Below, one piece after another: positions 43,965 to 53,473 of a DNA stretch of 64,000 nucleotides. The notes under the pieces were generated by a model. It searched no databases and had not been told where the DNA came from. It worked only from the letters and a program-made list of their open reading frames with translations. Location: contig JANQDZ010000057.1 in assembly GCA_028278645.1 (NCBI GenBank), positions 1 through 64,000 on the forward strand, in the 5' to 3' direction. This DNA comes from Longimicrobiales bacterium (GTDB lineage: Bacteria > Gemmatimonadota > Gemmatimonadetes > Longimicrobiales > Gaopeijiaceae). The translations under genes and the position numbers were made by a program. Numbering within the stretch: the stretch's first letter is position 1; each line of letters begins with the position of its first letter.

Positions 43965-43994
43965 GCAACCTCACACCTCTAGGAGCGGTCATTT

Positions 43995-44630
43995 ATGCCT
44001 GGTTTTCCGAACCTGACAGTTCTGGACCATCCACTGATCCTCCACAAGCTCTCCTACCTCAGGCATCACGAGACGCCCAAGAAGCTCTTCAAAGAGCTGG
44101 TGGAGGAAATCGCCGGTTTTATGGCCTATGAGGTGACCCGTGACCTGGTCTTGAAGGAAGTGCCCATCGAAACGCCCTTGGAGAACATGACCGCCCAGCG
44201 TACCCGGCACGAGAACCCCGTCATCGTACCGATTCTACGAGCGGGGCTAGGGATGGTGGAAGGGATCGTCCGCTTGATCCCCGGTGCTCGCGTAGGGCAC
44301 ATCGGCCTCTACAGGAACGAAGAAACCCTCCAGCCGGTGGAATACTACTTCAAGATCCCCGCACCGGAGGGCCGGGACTTCATCCTGGTGGACCCAATGT
44401 TAGCCACGGGGGGATCGGCCTCTGCAGCCGTGCAGTTCCTGAAGAATCGTGGCGTGGAGAGCCTTCGGTTCATGTGCATCGTCGCGGCACCGGAAGGGAT
44501 CCAGAAAATGGACCGGGATCACCCGGACGTTCCCATCTTCACTGCCGCCCTGGACCGGGAGCTGGACGAGAACGGTTATATCCTGCCTGGTTTGGGAGAC
44601 GCGGGGGACCGGTTGTTTGGGACCAAGTAG
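43995..44630 (+). CDS. upp: Uracil phosphoribosyltransferase
   Basis: A 211-residue type I phosphoribosyltransferase that makes UMP from uracil and PRPP. Visible hallmarks: [19 protein letters not shown] at the N-terminus, RRAG-like [40 protein letters not shown] and the PRPP loop [20 protein letters not shown] (about residues 130-149). The C-terminus [16 protein letters not shown] is the uracil-binding region. Length is normal (about 208). AGGAGCGG precedes the ATG. It is convergent with gspE (18-nt gap). Confidence 0.96.
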   Translation: MPGFPNLTVLDHPLILHKLSYLRHHETPKKLFKELVEEIAGFMAYEVTRDLVLKEVPIETPLENMTAQRTRHENPVIVPILRAGLGMVEGIVRLIPGARVGHIGLYRNEETLQPVEYYFKIPAPEGRDFILVDPMLATGGSASAAVQFLKNRGVESLRFMCIVAAPEGIQKMDRDHPDVPIFTAALDRELDENGYILPGLGDAGDRLFGTK

Positions 44631-44647
44631 GGGTGCCGCCCGGGAGC

Positions 44648-46159
44648 CTACGCGTTTGCCACCCGAAGGATCTCCTTGGGGGTGGTGACGCCCTCTCGGA
44701 TTGCCCGAATCCCGTCGTCTTTGAGAAGCCTCATCCCGGCAGCCAATCCCAGCTTCTCCAGATGCCCCGCGCTGGCGTTTTGCTGGACCGCACCCCGAAG
44801 TGCCTCGTCCACCACCAGGAGCTCATAGATCCCGGTACGCCCCCTGTACCCGGTGCCCCTGCATTCAGGGCACCCCTTCCCCGACCGGGCCGTGGACAGG
44901 TCCTCCACTACGGTGCCCAAAGCCGATCGCTCTTCCGGGGTGAGAGCTATCTCCTCACTGCAGTTTCCGCACACCCTTCTCACCAAGCGCTGGGCCAGAA
45001 CCGCTTCCACCGTGCTGGCCACCAGGTACGGCTCGATTCCCAGGTCCACCAACCGGGTGAGGGCCGTGGCGGCATCGTTCGTGTGGAGCGTGGAGAGAAC
45101 GAGGTGCCCTGTTAGAGCGGCGTGTGTGGCGATGTCGGCCGTCTCCTGGTCCCTGATCTCCCCCACGAGCATCACGTCGGGGTCCTGCCGGAGGAGGGCC
45201 CGCAAGGCATTCGCGAAGGTCAGGCCGACCTTCTCATTCACCGGAACCTGCGGAACGCCGGGGAGCTCGTACTCGACTGGGTCCTCTACGGTGATGATCT
45301 TCTCCGTTCCGGTCCGGATCTGGTCCACCGCTGCGTAAAGAGTTGTGGTCTTTCCCGACCCGGTGGGCCCGGTGGAGAGGACGATCCCATGGGGTTTCGA
45401 GATGATCCCTCCAAACTGTTCCAAGGTGTCCGGCGCCATCCCCAGATCCTGGAGGTCGATCCGACCCGCCTCTTTGTCCAGCAACCTCAAAACCACGCTT
45501 TCACCGTGTAGTGCCGGCAGAGTGGAGACCCGAACGTCCACTTGCCGATCGTGCATCCTGAGCCGAATGCGGCCATCCTGGGGAATACGGCGTTCAGCAA
45601 TGTCCAGCTCCGCCATAATCTTCAGCCGACTTACCACGGCGGCCGCCAACTGCTTCGGAGGGGCCACCGCGTCCTGCAGGACCCCATCGATCCGGTATCG
45701 GACCCTCAACCCACCGGGATATCCCTCCAGGTGGACGTCTGAGGCCCGAGCGTCCAGCGCCTCCAGGAGGAGGAGGTTCACGAGCTTCACAACGGGAGCC
45801 TCGTTGGCCAGCATGACCAGGTCGTCCAGGGCCGCGTCGAGCTCGCCGCCAGAGTGTTTTCCATCCTCCAAGCCGGCTACGACCCCTTCCGCCGTGAGAT
45901 CGTCCGAAGAGTAGACACGCCGGATGGCCGCACGAACCTCGGCCTCAGGGAGGTGAACCAGCTCCACCGGGACGCCCGCCAGCAGCCGGAGGTCGTCCAG
46001 CGCACGCTGGTCCACCGTCTCTGCCCACGTCGCCGTCAACAGCCGACCACCGTCCCGGACAATGGGCATGATGCCGTGGTGCTCGAGATACTCGACGGTC
46101 AGGCCTGTGGACAGCCTCTCGGAGCTCTGAAGAGCAGCGCTCGGATCGAGTGGGGACAT
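44648..46159 (-). CDS. gspE: Type II secretion ATPase GspE
   Basis: A 503-residue hexameric ATPase of the PilB/GspE family. The N1E domain (about 1-110) binds GspL. The ATPase core shows Walker A GPTGSGKTTTLYAA (about 268-281), the Asp box ITVEDPVEYELPGVPQV, Walker B DPDVMLVGEIRDQETAD, the His box LTGHLVLSTLHTNDA, and the zinc four-cysteine motif CGNC with CPEC in KGCPECRGTGYRGRTGIYEL. It powers pseudopilus assembly. It is the last gene of the G-F-H-I-J-K-L-M-C-D-E series and begins 2 nt after gspD. Confidence 0.96.
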   Translation of the reverse strand: MSPLDPSAALQSSERLSTGLTVEYLEHHGIMPIVRDGGRLLTATWAETVDQRALDDLRLLAGVPVELVHLPEAEVRAAIRRVYSSDDLTAEGVVAGLEDGKHSGGELDAALDDLVMLANEAPVVKLVNLLLLEALDARASDVHLEGYPGGLRVRYRIDGVLQDAVAPPKQLAAAVVSRLKIMAELDIAERRIPQDGRIRLRMHDRQVDVRVSTLPALHGESVVLRLLDKEAGRIDLQDLGMAPDTLEQFGGIISKPHGIVLSTGPTGSGKTTTLYAAVDQIRTGTEKIITVEDPVEYELPGVPQVPVNEKVGLTFANALRALLRQDPDVMLVGEIRDQETADIATHAALTGHLVLSTLHTNDAATALTRLVDLGIEPYLVASTVEAVLAQRLVRRVCGNCSEEIALTPEERSALGTVVEDLSTARSGKGCPECRGTGYRGRTGIYELLVVDEALRGAVQQNASAGHLEKLGLAAGMRLLKDDGIRAIREGVTTPKEILRVANA

Positions 46160-46161
46160 CC

Positions 46162-47850
46162 TCAGCCCCCTCCGGCCCTCAGGGTATCAGGACGGAGCCG
46201 GAACACCCGGGACGCAGCTGTATCGGGAAGGACCCTGATAGCCGTATCCGGAAGGAGAGTATCCGGGAGTAGGGAGTCCGATCGAGCGCTGTCGGGCAGC
46301 AGGATCTGAATCGACGGAGGCAGAAGGGACTTGATGGGAATCAGTTCCTGGAGAAGATCGGCGTTGGCCTCCAACTCCACTCTCAACCTCTCTTCGTCCT
46401 CGTCGGTGGCGATCACGAAGGGCGTCAGGAAGAGGAAGAGCTCGGCATTGGTCACGGTCTCACGGGTCGTTCCGAACAACCAACCCAGAACCGGGATGTC
46501 CTTGAGAAGGGGTATCCCACTCCGGGACTCTTCCGTCTGTTGATCCACCAAGCCACCAATCACCACCGTCTGGCCGGTCTGGGCCAGGATCTGGGTAGTG
46601 GCCTCCCGGGTGCTGATGACGGGTGCGCCGAACTGGGTTTCGGCCGTGGCGCTGCTGACCTCCTGGGTGAGGGTCAGGTTCACATAGCCGTCTTCGTTGA
46701 TGGTGGGGAGGATGGTCAGGGAGGTTCCTACGTCCCTGTATTGAACCACTTCCTGGGCGATTCCACCGGTGCTGACGCCGGTGAAGGAAGATTGTATGAA
46801 CGGCCGCTCGCTTCCCACCAGTATCCTGGCTTCCTGATTGTTCTGAGCCTGGATCAAAGGTCTGGATATGATTCTGACGTCCCCGGTGGCGGAAAGGGCC
46901 GAGAGCGTCACCCCCACGTCCACATCCCCCATCCTCAGAACATCGAGGGTGAATGCATCCGATGGCGGGGCCACCGGCAGGAGGCCTGTGGTTCCTTCCC
47001 CTCCCTCCTCATCCACATCTGAAGCGAACACGCCGACGCCCACGTTCAGGTCCCCGCTCCGCCTCACCTCGGCGATCACCACCTCGATAACCACCTGAAG
47101 GGGCCGGAGGTCCAATGCCGCAATGGCCTGCTGGAGGATGCCCCAGTCGGCCACCGTAGCTCGAATCAGGAGGGAGTTCGTGACCTCGTCGGGGACGATC
47201 TGCACGTCCCCCTCCAGTTCAGCGCTCCCGACCTGGAAGGTGACATTCCCCCCCTGAAGCTGGGCTCCTTGGTACACCTGCCCGGAGGCCTGTTCGATGG
47301 CCCGGAGCTGTTGAGACAGGGTTTCGGCCCGGGCCGAGCTCGGCGAGATCCGAGGCCCGGTGGCCCCAAAGAGAGCCTGGAGCGTGCTGGCAAGGACCAG
47401 GGCATTGCTGTGTTTCAGGCGGTGGATATAAAGCTGGCGGGGTTCCAGGAGTCCACCCTCCTGCACCAGTGGCCCCTCCAACAGGAGCATGCCCGGGAGC
47501 TCCGTCACCGTGACCCCGTTGCTCTGTGCAAGGTGGCGAATGAGCGCCTCCACCTCTGCGGCGGTCAGGGGATCAGACGTCCGGTGACTCACCGTCACTT
47601 CAGGCATGTTGGTGGAAAGAACGTTGATACCCGCCGCCTGCCCCATGGCCGTGATCACATAGGCCAGATCCAGGTCCTGGAAGTTGAAGGTGATGCCTTC
47701 CTGCTGGGCCGCCTGTTGTTGGAGCATTCGAGCACGCCCGGCCCCGGGATCCTGTCCGAGAAGCTCTGCCGGGCCGAGTGAGGACGCCACCAAGACCAGA
47801 ACCGCCGGGACCGTAAGATGACGCATAGTGTGCTTCCTTCCTCTGCTCAT
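46162..47850 (-). CDS. gspD: Type II secretion secretin GspD
   Basis: A 562-residue secretin that forms the outer membrane channel. A signal peptide (about 1-33), N-domains (about 45-270, including FNFQDLDLAYVITAMGQAAG) and the secretin core (about 270-505: VVIEVVIAEVRRSGDLNVGV, RIISRPLIQAQNNQEARILV, TVVIGGLVDQQTEESRSGIP, then DIPVLGWLFGT) are visible. It ends in a Pro/Leu/Asp-rich tail with repeated LLPD motifs (about 515-550). The start at 47850 overlaps the gspC stop (ATGA) and has AAGGAGG upstream; an inner ATG at 47826 is an alternative. Confidence 0.94.
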   Translation of the reverse strand: MSRGRKHTMRHLTVPAVLVLVASSLGPAELLGQDPGAGRARMLQQQAAQQEGITFNFQDLDLAYVITAMGQAAGINVLSTNMPEVTVSHRTSDPLTAAEVEALIRHLAQSNGVTVTELPGMLLLEGPLVQEGGLLEPRQLYIHRLKHSNALVLASTLQALFGATGPRISPSSARAETLSQQLRAIEQASGQVYQGAQLQGGNVTFQVGSAELEGDVQIVPDEVTNSLLIRATVADWGILQQAIAALDLRPLQVVIEVVIAEVRRSGDLNVGVGVFASDVDEEGGEGTTGLLPVAPPSDAFTLDVLRMGDVDVGVTLSALSATGDVRIISRPLIQAQNNQEARILVGSERPFIQSSFTGVSTGGIAQEVVQYRDVGTSLTILPTINEDGYVNLTLTQEVSSATAETQFGAPVISTREATTQILAQTGQTVVIGGLVDQQTEESRSGIPLLKDIPVLGWLFGTTRETVTNAELFLFLTPFVIATDEDEERLRVELEANADLLQELIPIKSLLPPSIQILLPDSARSDSLLPDTLLPDTAIRVLPDTAASRVFRLRPDTLRAGGG

Positions 47851-48770
47851 CGGATACCCCCTCCTTCTCCACCGCCACCACTCCCCGTGCCACCACTGGT
47901 TCCCCCTCCCCCGGACCCATCACCCCCCGGCCGACGGATGATGACGGGTCGGGCCACCAGTCCTCTCTCACCCCCGAATTGGAACGTGACCGCATCTGAG
48001 TAGGGGGTTTGGCCCCCACCCCCCCTCTGCCTTCCCTGCTGACCGCCTCGCGTCGCCTCTCGGAGCCTCTCCGTTAGCTGCCGCACCAGGTCCGCCTGGA
48101 CTTCCTGGCTCCGGGCGTTCCGTTCCCGGCTGTTGGAGCTCCGGCGACTCCGTGGCTCCGTGACGGGAAGAGTCCACTCCTGATCCTCCCTGACCAGTGT
48201 GACGAATTCCTCCATCACCGCCGCCAGGGTATAACCTTCCACTGTTTCCCCCATTAGGACGGCAAAAGGCAGCGAGTCGTCCGGTTGAACCAGCGCCAGG
48301 GCCAGATCTCCCGCGATGGCGGTTCCGACAATTCGGAGGTCCGGGTCTCTCCGGCGACGGTTGTCCCGTGACCTGGGTGCAGGGGCGGCTCTTTCGCTGG
48401 GCAGCAGATACCGATCGACCGAGGGCGTCCGGTCGGGTTGGAACAGATCCTGGTTCACCGCCCCGAGGATTTCGTCCGAAGTGACCTGAGGGTAGATCTG
48501 GCCCCGAGGGGACCGGAGAATCTCTCCCGCTCCCTCGCCCGAGGCCACAGAGGCTTCCTCACTACCGGCCTCCATCGCGGAGACGTTCCCATCCGCTCCT
48601 GCTTCGGCGTCACCGGTCCCGGCACCGGGCATGACCTGTTGGCCGGAGGTCCGTACCCCTGTCGCGTCCTCCACACGGACCGCATCCACAACCGCGGCCC
48701 CGAACAGGACAGCCGAAGTGCCAAACACCAGGGCCCCCGCCACCAAAAACAATCCGCCCATGTTCCTCAT
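47847..48770 (-). CDS. gspC: GspC-like type II secretion inner membrane protein
   Basis: A 307-residue bitopic protein: one N-terminal membrane helix (about 6-30), a low-complexity linker, and an HR-like domain (DLRIVGTAIAGDLALALVQP then FAVLMGETVEGYTLAAVMEE, about 145-195) as in GspC/PilP, which contacts the secretin N0 domain. The remaining C-terminal half is basic and then Gly-rich (RQRGGGGQTPY; GGTGSGGGGEGGGIR), with no PDZ domain seen. Its start overlaps gspM (4 nt) and its stop overlaps gspD (4 nt). Assignment rests on position, membrane topology and the HR-like strands. Confidence 0.8.
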   Translation of the reverse strand: MRNMGGLFLVAGALVFGTSAVLFGAAVVDAVRVEDATGVRTSGQQVMPGAGTGDAEAGADGNVSAMEAGSEEASVASGEGAGEILRSPRGQIYPQVTSDEILGAVNQDLFQPDRTPSVDRYLLPSERAAPAPRSRDNRRRRDPDLRIVGTAIAGDLALALVQPDDSLPFAVLMGETVEGYTLAAVMEEFVTLVREDQEWTLPVTEPRSRRSSNSRERNARSQEVQADLVRQLTERLREATRGGQQGRQRGGGGQTPYSDAVTFQFGGERGLVARPVIIRRPGGDGSGGGGTSGGTGSGGGGEGGGIR

Positions 48771-49417
48771 GAGCCGTACTCCTCTACTCTCGCAAACCCG
48801 TCTACGATCAGTTGGAATTCAACAACGCCGGTGGGTAGAGATGGGCCTCTCTCCCCGTCGCCGTCGGACTCGGCACGGGCCGTCTCAGGCTCCAAAGCCA
48901 ATCCTCTGATTCTCAGGAGGAGCGGGCTCTTCTCCAGCCGGTCCAGGAAATTCAGGACGCCTTCGAGGTCACTCTCGCCCCGGAGGTGGAGTCTCACCAC
49001 CGCCAAGCCCGGTGGAGCGGATTCTCCCCTGCCCAGTTCCCCCCCACGAATCTCCTCGAGGAGAACTCGGCTTTGAAGGGCAGAAGCCTCCAGAAGCCCG
49101 GTCAGGGCCGCCTCGGCCAAAACTCCACTGGCTGCCCTCACGAGCCGATCCTCGTGAACCTCGGCTTCCGCCTGGACCGCTCGCATCTTCTCCGGCATAT
49201 CGGGGCCGGCTTCGAGCAATTCCAGTTCCCTCGCCAGCAGCTCCCGTTCGGCCTGGACTCGGTCGCGAACATCCTCCAGGGCGGAACGGTAGGGCTTCAC
49301 ACCCAAGACATAGGCCCCGACCGGGAGCAGAATGCCCAAGCCCATAAGAAGTGCCCTTCGGTCCCGGGGAGCGAGGCGATTCAGGAGGAGGAAGCCACGT
49401 CGGTTGAGAAGGCTCAC
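48767..49417 (-). CDS. gspM: GspM-like type II secretion protein
   Basis: A 216-residue protein: a short cytoplasmic N-terminus, one membrane helix (ALLMGLGILLPVGAYVLGV, about 22-40), a coiled-coil helix rich in Glu/Arg (about 45-85) and a ferredoxin-like C-terminal domain (VVRLHLRGESDLEGVLNFLD; RIRGLALEPE). That is the layout of GspM/PilO, the partner of GspL. The GTG at 49417 overlaps the gspL stop (GTGA) and is preceded by GGGAAGGGGG, so it is preferred over ATG at 49456. Sequence identity in this family is low, so the call leans on gene order. Confidence 0.8.
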   Translation of the reverse strand: MSLLNRRGFLLLNRLAPRDRRALLMGLGILLPVGAYVLGVKPYRSALEDVRDRVQAERELLARELELLEAGPDMPEKMRAVQAEAEVHEDRLVRAASGVLAEAALTGLLEASALQSRVLLEEIRGGELGRGESAPPGLAVVRLHLRGESDLEGVLNFLDRLEKSPLLLRIRGLALEPETARAESDGDGERGPSLPTGVVEFQLIVDGFARVEEYGS

Positions 49418-50778
49418 GGCCCACCCCCTTCCCCACGCTCCGGTAGCCGAGCCCAAAGCCGGAAACGCTCCACCACCGTTTCACCATCCTCCAGTTCCCG
49501 TTCCACGAGGCCTTGGAGTCTGATCTCCTCGAAAAGGCCGGCTTCACTCAAGGCCTGAATGGCCTCGCCAGCCTTCGAGCCAGCCGCCTCCAGCTCCACC
49601 GTGTCTCCGCTGGCAAAAAACCCCGTCAGGTAGGTGTCGGCGGGGAGGAGGGCAGCCAGCTCCACCAAGGAGCGTGTCCATACGGGTGTCGTGGCCGACA
49701 GTTGGTCCATGGACTGAATTCGAGCAGTGAGTCCATTCAGTGAATCCCGGGTTGAAAGAAGCGGTCTGACCTCGCTCTCGATGGATGCCCGGTGGTCCCT
49801 CACGGCCCGGAGCTCCCGATGGGCACCCCATAGCTGAGTTCCCATGGCAGCTATCACCAGGACCGCGGCGGCCCCCGCCAAGCGGCCCGCCATCTTTCGA
49901 GCTTTCTTCCTCCGCTCCCCTGCAATGGTCGGCGGCACGATTTCCAGCTCGCCCGAAGCAGCCGAAGCGGCCGTCGCCTCCTCCGCATCAGACCAGGCGC
50001 CAGGATCTTTTACCACCCTCATGCCCAGGGAAGAGAGGCCTGCCTGCAAGCCGCCGAACGCTCCGGGACCGGCTAGAACCATGATCGAGCCCGGGGAAAC
50101 TCCCTCCAATGCCTCGCAGATCCCCGCCAGGTCATCCGACGGGAGCCGACGCACCGCCACCGGGTCTTTCCCTTCGAGTTGGAGGACGTGAGCCGTATCC
50201 CCCACGACTGCCACCAGCCCGTTTGATGGCGTTCCCTTTCCACTCCTGGCCAAGGAGACCCAAACCCCGTGAGCCGAGGCGAAAGACACACTTTTCCATC
50301 CGACACCGAGGATAGCGGCTCTGGTGGACTCGATCAGGTCCAGTGGGGCGGCGGCCGCCAGGACCGACATGGAGGGCCCGTCGGGTGGCTCCTTCCCGGT
50401 GCCATTCACTCGGGGTACCCTGATCCCAACCACGCGAGGCCGATTTGCGCCAAGGAAGTACCGGGCCACATCCCTCCCCACCACTGCCTCTACTTCGGCA
50501 GCCTTCATGGGAGGGAAAGGGATCATTCGAGCGTCGGCGTGGGGGGGTAGGAGGGCGACGTGGACCGCTGCCCCATCCGTCGCCCTTCCCGCCACTCTAT
50601 CCAGTTCGGTCTTCAGTACGCCAATTGCCTGAGACAGGGCTGAAGCGGTTTCCGCCCGATCCTCCCCTTTGGAGAACGATGTCCTGACGCTGGGGATCCC
50701 GTTCTTTCCAAGGACGACACCAACGATCTCACGCTCCCCCATCGCGATCCCGATCTTCACACCATTCCGTGCGGCCAT
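49414..50778 (-). CDS. gspL: GspL-like type II secretion protein (PilM/PilN-type fusion)
   Basis: A 454-residue protein. The N-terminal two thirds form an actin-like cytoplasmic domain (PilM-like: NGVKIGIAMGEREIVGVVLG at the start, VALLPPHADARMIPFPPM, LVAVVGDTAHVLQLEG). A membrane helix follows (AGAAAVLVIAAMGTQLWGA, about 303-321), then a PilN-like periplasmic part with coiled coil (HRELRAVRDHRASIESEVRP) and a ferredoxin-like end. This combined architecture is that of GspL, which recruits GspE. ATG at 50778 overlaps the gspK stop (TGATG) with GGGAG upstream; upstream Met codons are out of pattern. Confidence 0.85.
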   Translation of the reverse strand: MAARNGVKIGIAMGEREIVGVVLGKNGIPSVRTSFSKGEDRAETASALSQAIGVLKTELDRVAGRATDGAAVHVALLPPHADARMIPFPPMKAAEVEAVVGRDVARYFLGANRPRVVGIRVPRVNGTGKEPPDGPSMSVLAAAAPLDLIESTRAAILGVGWKSVSFASAHGVWVSLARSGKGTPSNGLVAVVGDTAHVLQLEGKDPVAVRRLPSDDLAGICEALEGVSPGSIMVLAGPGAFGGLQAGLSSLGMRVVKDPGAWSDAEEATAASAASGELEIVPPTIAGERRKKARKMAGRLAGAAAVLVIAAMGTQLWGAHRELRAVRDHRASIESEVRPLLSTRDSLNGLTARIQSMDQLSATTPVWTRSLVELAALLPADTYLTGFFASGDTVELEAAGSKAGEAIQALSEAGLFEEIRLQGLVERELEDGETVVERFRLWARLPERGEGGGP

Positions 50779-51836
50779 CAGAAGATCTCCCGCCATTCCA
50801 CTTCGGCCCCCAAACCGCTTCTCCGGACCACCACCCGTGAAGCGACCTGGACCACACCGCCGTCCACCCACCCTTGAGCAAGAATCTCCACTTGATCGGT
50901 GGTATAGGTGGTGGGACGGGTAAACGTCCGACCCTGCGCTTCCATGATGGCCCCCAAAGTCGGGAGCATGCCATACAGCTCTCTATCACTCCGGGGCAGG
51001 TACCCAGATTCCCGCAGTTGAACCAACAACCTGGCGGCAGCCGGATCCATCCCAGGCACGGACAACAATACCGGTTCCGGCGCCGAGTTCAGATTGATCT
51101 CACCGTCCCCCACCAAAGTCAGGTGGGGGGCGGCCTTTACATAAAGCTCAGGGGTCATCCCCCTCACGTGCCGGAGCTCATCGATTTCCACGAACTCCCG
51201 GTTGGGAGGAAGGACGAGTGCTCCTTCTTCCAGATATTCCTCACGCTCACCTCCGTTCAGCCGGGGAATATCGTCCTCGTCACGCCAATCCAGGATTGCC
51301 TGGGCCAGGTCATCTGCCAAGGCGTAATCCACCTCCAGCCCCTGAGAAAAGAACTGCCGCAACATTTCTTCGGACGCCTCGTTTAGATTCAGAGCCGCGC
51401 CAACATCCCTAAGCCTCAGGGCGTATCGGGCATCTCCGAAAACCATTTCAGGGACCATCAGGTCCTGAGGCTCCCGCCAGGGGTCCTCCAACGGATTGGA
51501 GCTCCGAAAGAGCCGGCTCACGCTGGAGCGCTCAGCGCTCCTCCGGCTTCGGCTGCTCCTGGCTGACGCCATGGCCTCCTCCCGGAGCTCCTGTGCCCTT
51601 CCGAGCATGGCAGCGCTGAGACGGGATCGAGCGTATTCGGTCCCGGCGATGGCGGCGGCCCGGGCCCTCACCTCGTCCAGGAGATTGGCGGCGGATTGCC
51701 TCCGAGCCTTGGATGCTAAAGCTGCTTGGAGGCCGACCGAACCCAACGCCACAAGGAGCCAGAGGGCCGCAACCAGTGCGAATCCGTCCCTCCCCCCCCG
51801 CATCTGGGGCGCCTTGAACAGCCGGCCGACGCCCAT
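50778..51836 (-). CDS. gspK: GspK-type minor pseudopilin
   Basis: A 352-residue prepilin-like protein. The prepilin segment is RGGRDGFALVAALWLLVALG, with cleavage expected after Gly and no Glu at position +5, as is normal for GspK. The large globular domain is the GspK type: VFGDARYALRLRDVGAALNL then EMLRQFFSQ, AQAILDWRDEDDIPRLNG, VEIDELRHVRGMTPELYVK and INLNSAPEPVLLSVPGMDP. It caps the pseudopilus with GspI and GspJ. The ATG at 51836 overlaps the gspJ stop (TGATG) with GGAGG upstream; this coupling decides the start. Confidence 0.9.
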   Translation of the reverse strand: MGVGRLFKAPQMRGGRDGFALVAALWLLVALGSVGLQAALASKARRQSAANLLDEVRARAAAIAGTEYARSRLSAAMLGRAQELREEAMASARSSRSRRSAERSSVSRLFRSSNPLEDPWREPQDLMVPEMVFGDARYALRLRDVGAALNLNEASEEMLRQFFSQGLEVDYALADDLAQAILDWRDEDDIPRLNGGEREEYLEEGALVLPPNREFVEIDELRHVRGMTPELYVKAAPHLTLVGDGEINLNSAPEPVLLSVPGMDPAAARLLVQLRESGYLPRSDRELYGMLPTLGAIMEAQGRTFTRPTTYTTDQVEILAQGWVDGGVVQVASRVVVRRSGLGAEVEWREIF

Positions 51837-52438
51837 CACCGCTCCACCTCCAAAGGGACGAGAAGGGGGTACCTGAGGAGGGGCGGGAGGGTGTCGTACC
51901 GAGTGGGCCCCAGGGTCACCTGGATCGCACGGGGAAGTTGGTTTGAAATCCAACCGTCCACCCATTCTCCCGTGGTGCCTTCAATGGGGAGGAGATATCG
52001 GACTTCCATGGAGCCTACCTCCGGGACCAACTCCACCAACCGAGGTTCGTCGAGGAGGGTTTCGCTCAGCTCGGCCACCAACCCGGTCTCGGGCGTGCCG
52101 GAGTCGTCATCCACGAAAAGACGGACGACGGTCATGCCCACCCCAAGAGGCGTGCTGGCCGTTGTGGGGAAAATGATCTCGTCGGTCTCGGTGCCATAGA
52201 CCTCGTCGTCCAGGCCTTGAAACGACACGCCCCTCCGTCCAGTCCGGTACTGTGTTTCCCCCAACCACTCGATGAGGAGGTTCCTGGAGGTGGCGCCCCG
52301 AAGCGCCAAAGCCGACGCCACCTCGACGGGCTCATCGGTGTCCATGATGAAGCCCAGGGTGGCGAAACCGGCCGTAAGGGCCAGGGAGGCTACCGTTAGG
52401 CCGATCAGGACCTCCATTAACGTGAACCCGCGGTTCAT
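51836..52438 (-). CDS. gspJ: GspJ-type minor pseudopilin
   Basis: A 200-residue pseudopilin with prepilin motif RGFTLMEVLIGLTVASLAL (cleavage after Gly4, Glu at +5). The globular part has the beta-rich layout of GspJ (RRGVSFQGLDDEVYGTETDE, IIFPTTASTPLGVGMTVVRL). It forms the tip complex with GspI and GspK. Start overlaps the gspI stop by 4 nt; it ends overlapping gspK. The long acidic, Thr-rich loops are not unusual for the family. Confidence 0.88.
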   Translation of the reverse strand: MNRGFTLMEVLIGLTVASLALTAGFATLGFIMDTDEPVEVASALALRGATSRNLLIEWLGETQYRTGRRGVSFQGLDDEVYGTETDEIIFPTTASTPLGVGMTVVRLFVDDDSGTPETGLVAELSETLLDEPRLVELVPEVGSMEVRYLLPIEGTTGEWVDGWISNQLPRAIQVTLGPTRYDTLPPLLRYPLLVPLEVER

Positions 52439-52899
52439 GAGCCACCCCCCCGACCGGCCTGATCTCCACCGCGACCACCCCCTGGACTGGCGGTCCCACC
52501 TACGCCTCCGCCGGCGATCAATGGCCTGGGCCGGTGGATAAGGGTCCGGAGCGGGAACCGTTCGTACGGTCCCAGGACTTCCACCTCAACCCCGAAAAGG
52601 TCGTACTCATCCTCCATTAGGGCGATGGAAACACTCCAGGAGAACTCTTCGAAGGGTGGTGGGAATACCCCGGACAGGAGCGAGTCGGGGGGCTCCTCCA
52701 GGAGGAGGAAATCCAGAACTCGGATGGCCGAGATCCGATCTTCGGCCAAGGCTTGTGCCGTCAGGAGTTCCCTCGCCTGGGTGGCCACCCTGATCTGTTG
52801 AGCCCGAACCTGCAGAAGGACGATGGAAGCCACCCCAAGGATGGCCAGGGCCACCACGGCTTCCAAGAGAACGAACCCTCTCTGGCGCGGCCTGGTCAT
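52435..52899 (-). CDS. gspI: GspI-type minor pseudopilin
   Basis: A 154-residue pseudopilin: RGFVLLEAVVALAILGVASI shows the class III prepilin motif with Glu at +5. The following helix and small beta domain (EEFSWSVSIALMEDEYDLFG; EVEVLGPYERFPLRTLIHR) fit GspI. The tail is Gly-rich (about 130-154), longer than in typical GspI. It overlaps gspJ by 4 nt and is 1 nt from gspH. A Gly-rich end is shared with the GspC-like protein in this operon. Confidence 0.85.
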   Translation of the reverse strand: MTRPRQRGFVLLEAVVALAILGVASIVLLQVRAQQIRVATQARELLTAQALAEDRISAIRVLDFLLLEEPPDSLLSGVFPPPFEEFSWSVSIALMEDEYDLFGVEVEVLGPYERFPLRTLIHRPRPLIAGGGVGGTASPGGGRGGDQAGRGGGS

Positions 52900-52900
52900 C

Positions 52901-53473
52901 TCAATAAACCCTCACGTCGCCGGTCCAAGCGTCGATGGTCACCGCTCTGACGCCGAAGGGACCGGTCAGGAGGAGGGTGTCCGCCAGGGCCGCGCCTGTG
53001 GGCTCAAAGGTGAATCGGGCTCTGGCCCTGGGTAACTCCATGCGTACACCCTCGGGTAGGCCGATTGGCTCCCCGGGGACCAATGCTTCCAAAACCTCAG
53101 CCCCCCCCAGCAGAGCAAGATCGGCGGCATCCGTCACCTCGTCGAAGAGAGAGGTAGGCGCTTCCACCTCGGCCTGAGACCCTAGCTGAATCCGCTTCGG
53201 CGTGTCGATCCAGACCAGCTCCGAAACGGAATCGATGACCACGGTGACAGGCAGTCCGCTGCTGATGGCCGAATCACGGGCGAGCCTGAAGAGGGTTTGG
53301 ACCCGAGTGCTGGCCCTGGTCAGCTCGTCCTGCTGGGCCAGCCTCAAGAAGGCCGGCACGGCGATGCCCACCGCTAGGGAAATGATGGTCAGGGCCATCA
53401 CAAGCTCCAACAGGGTGATCCCTGACTGTCGCCAAGCCCGTTTTTCCTCCCGACCCCCTCCACGGCACCTCAT
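52901..53473 (-). CDS. gspH: GspH-type minor pseudopilin
   Basis: A 190-residue pseudopilin with a long basic leader (about 17 residues) before the prepilin motif SGITLLELVMALTIISLAVG (cleavage after Gly, Glu at +5). The body matches GspH/FimT: TRVQTLFRLARDSAISSGLP, VTVVIDSVSELVWIDTPKR and a C-terminal RAVTIDAWTGDVRVY. ATG at 53473 overlaps the gspF stop (TGATG), supporting the long leader. It would sit between the major pseudopilin and the tip complex. Confidence 0.88.
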   Translation of the reverse strand: MRCRGGGREEKRAWRQSGITLLELVMALTIISLAVGIAVPAFLRLAQQDELTRASTRVQTLFRLARDSAISSGLPVTVVIDSVSELVWIDTPKRIQLGSQAEVEAPTSLFDEVTDAADLALLGGAEVLEALVPGEPIGLPEGVRMELPRARARFTFEPTGAALADTLLLTGPFGVRAVTIDAWTGDVRVY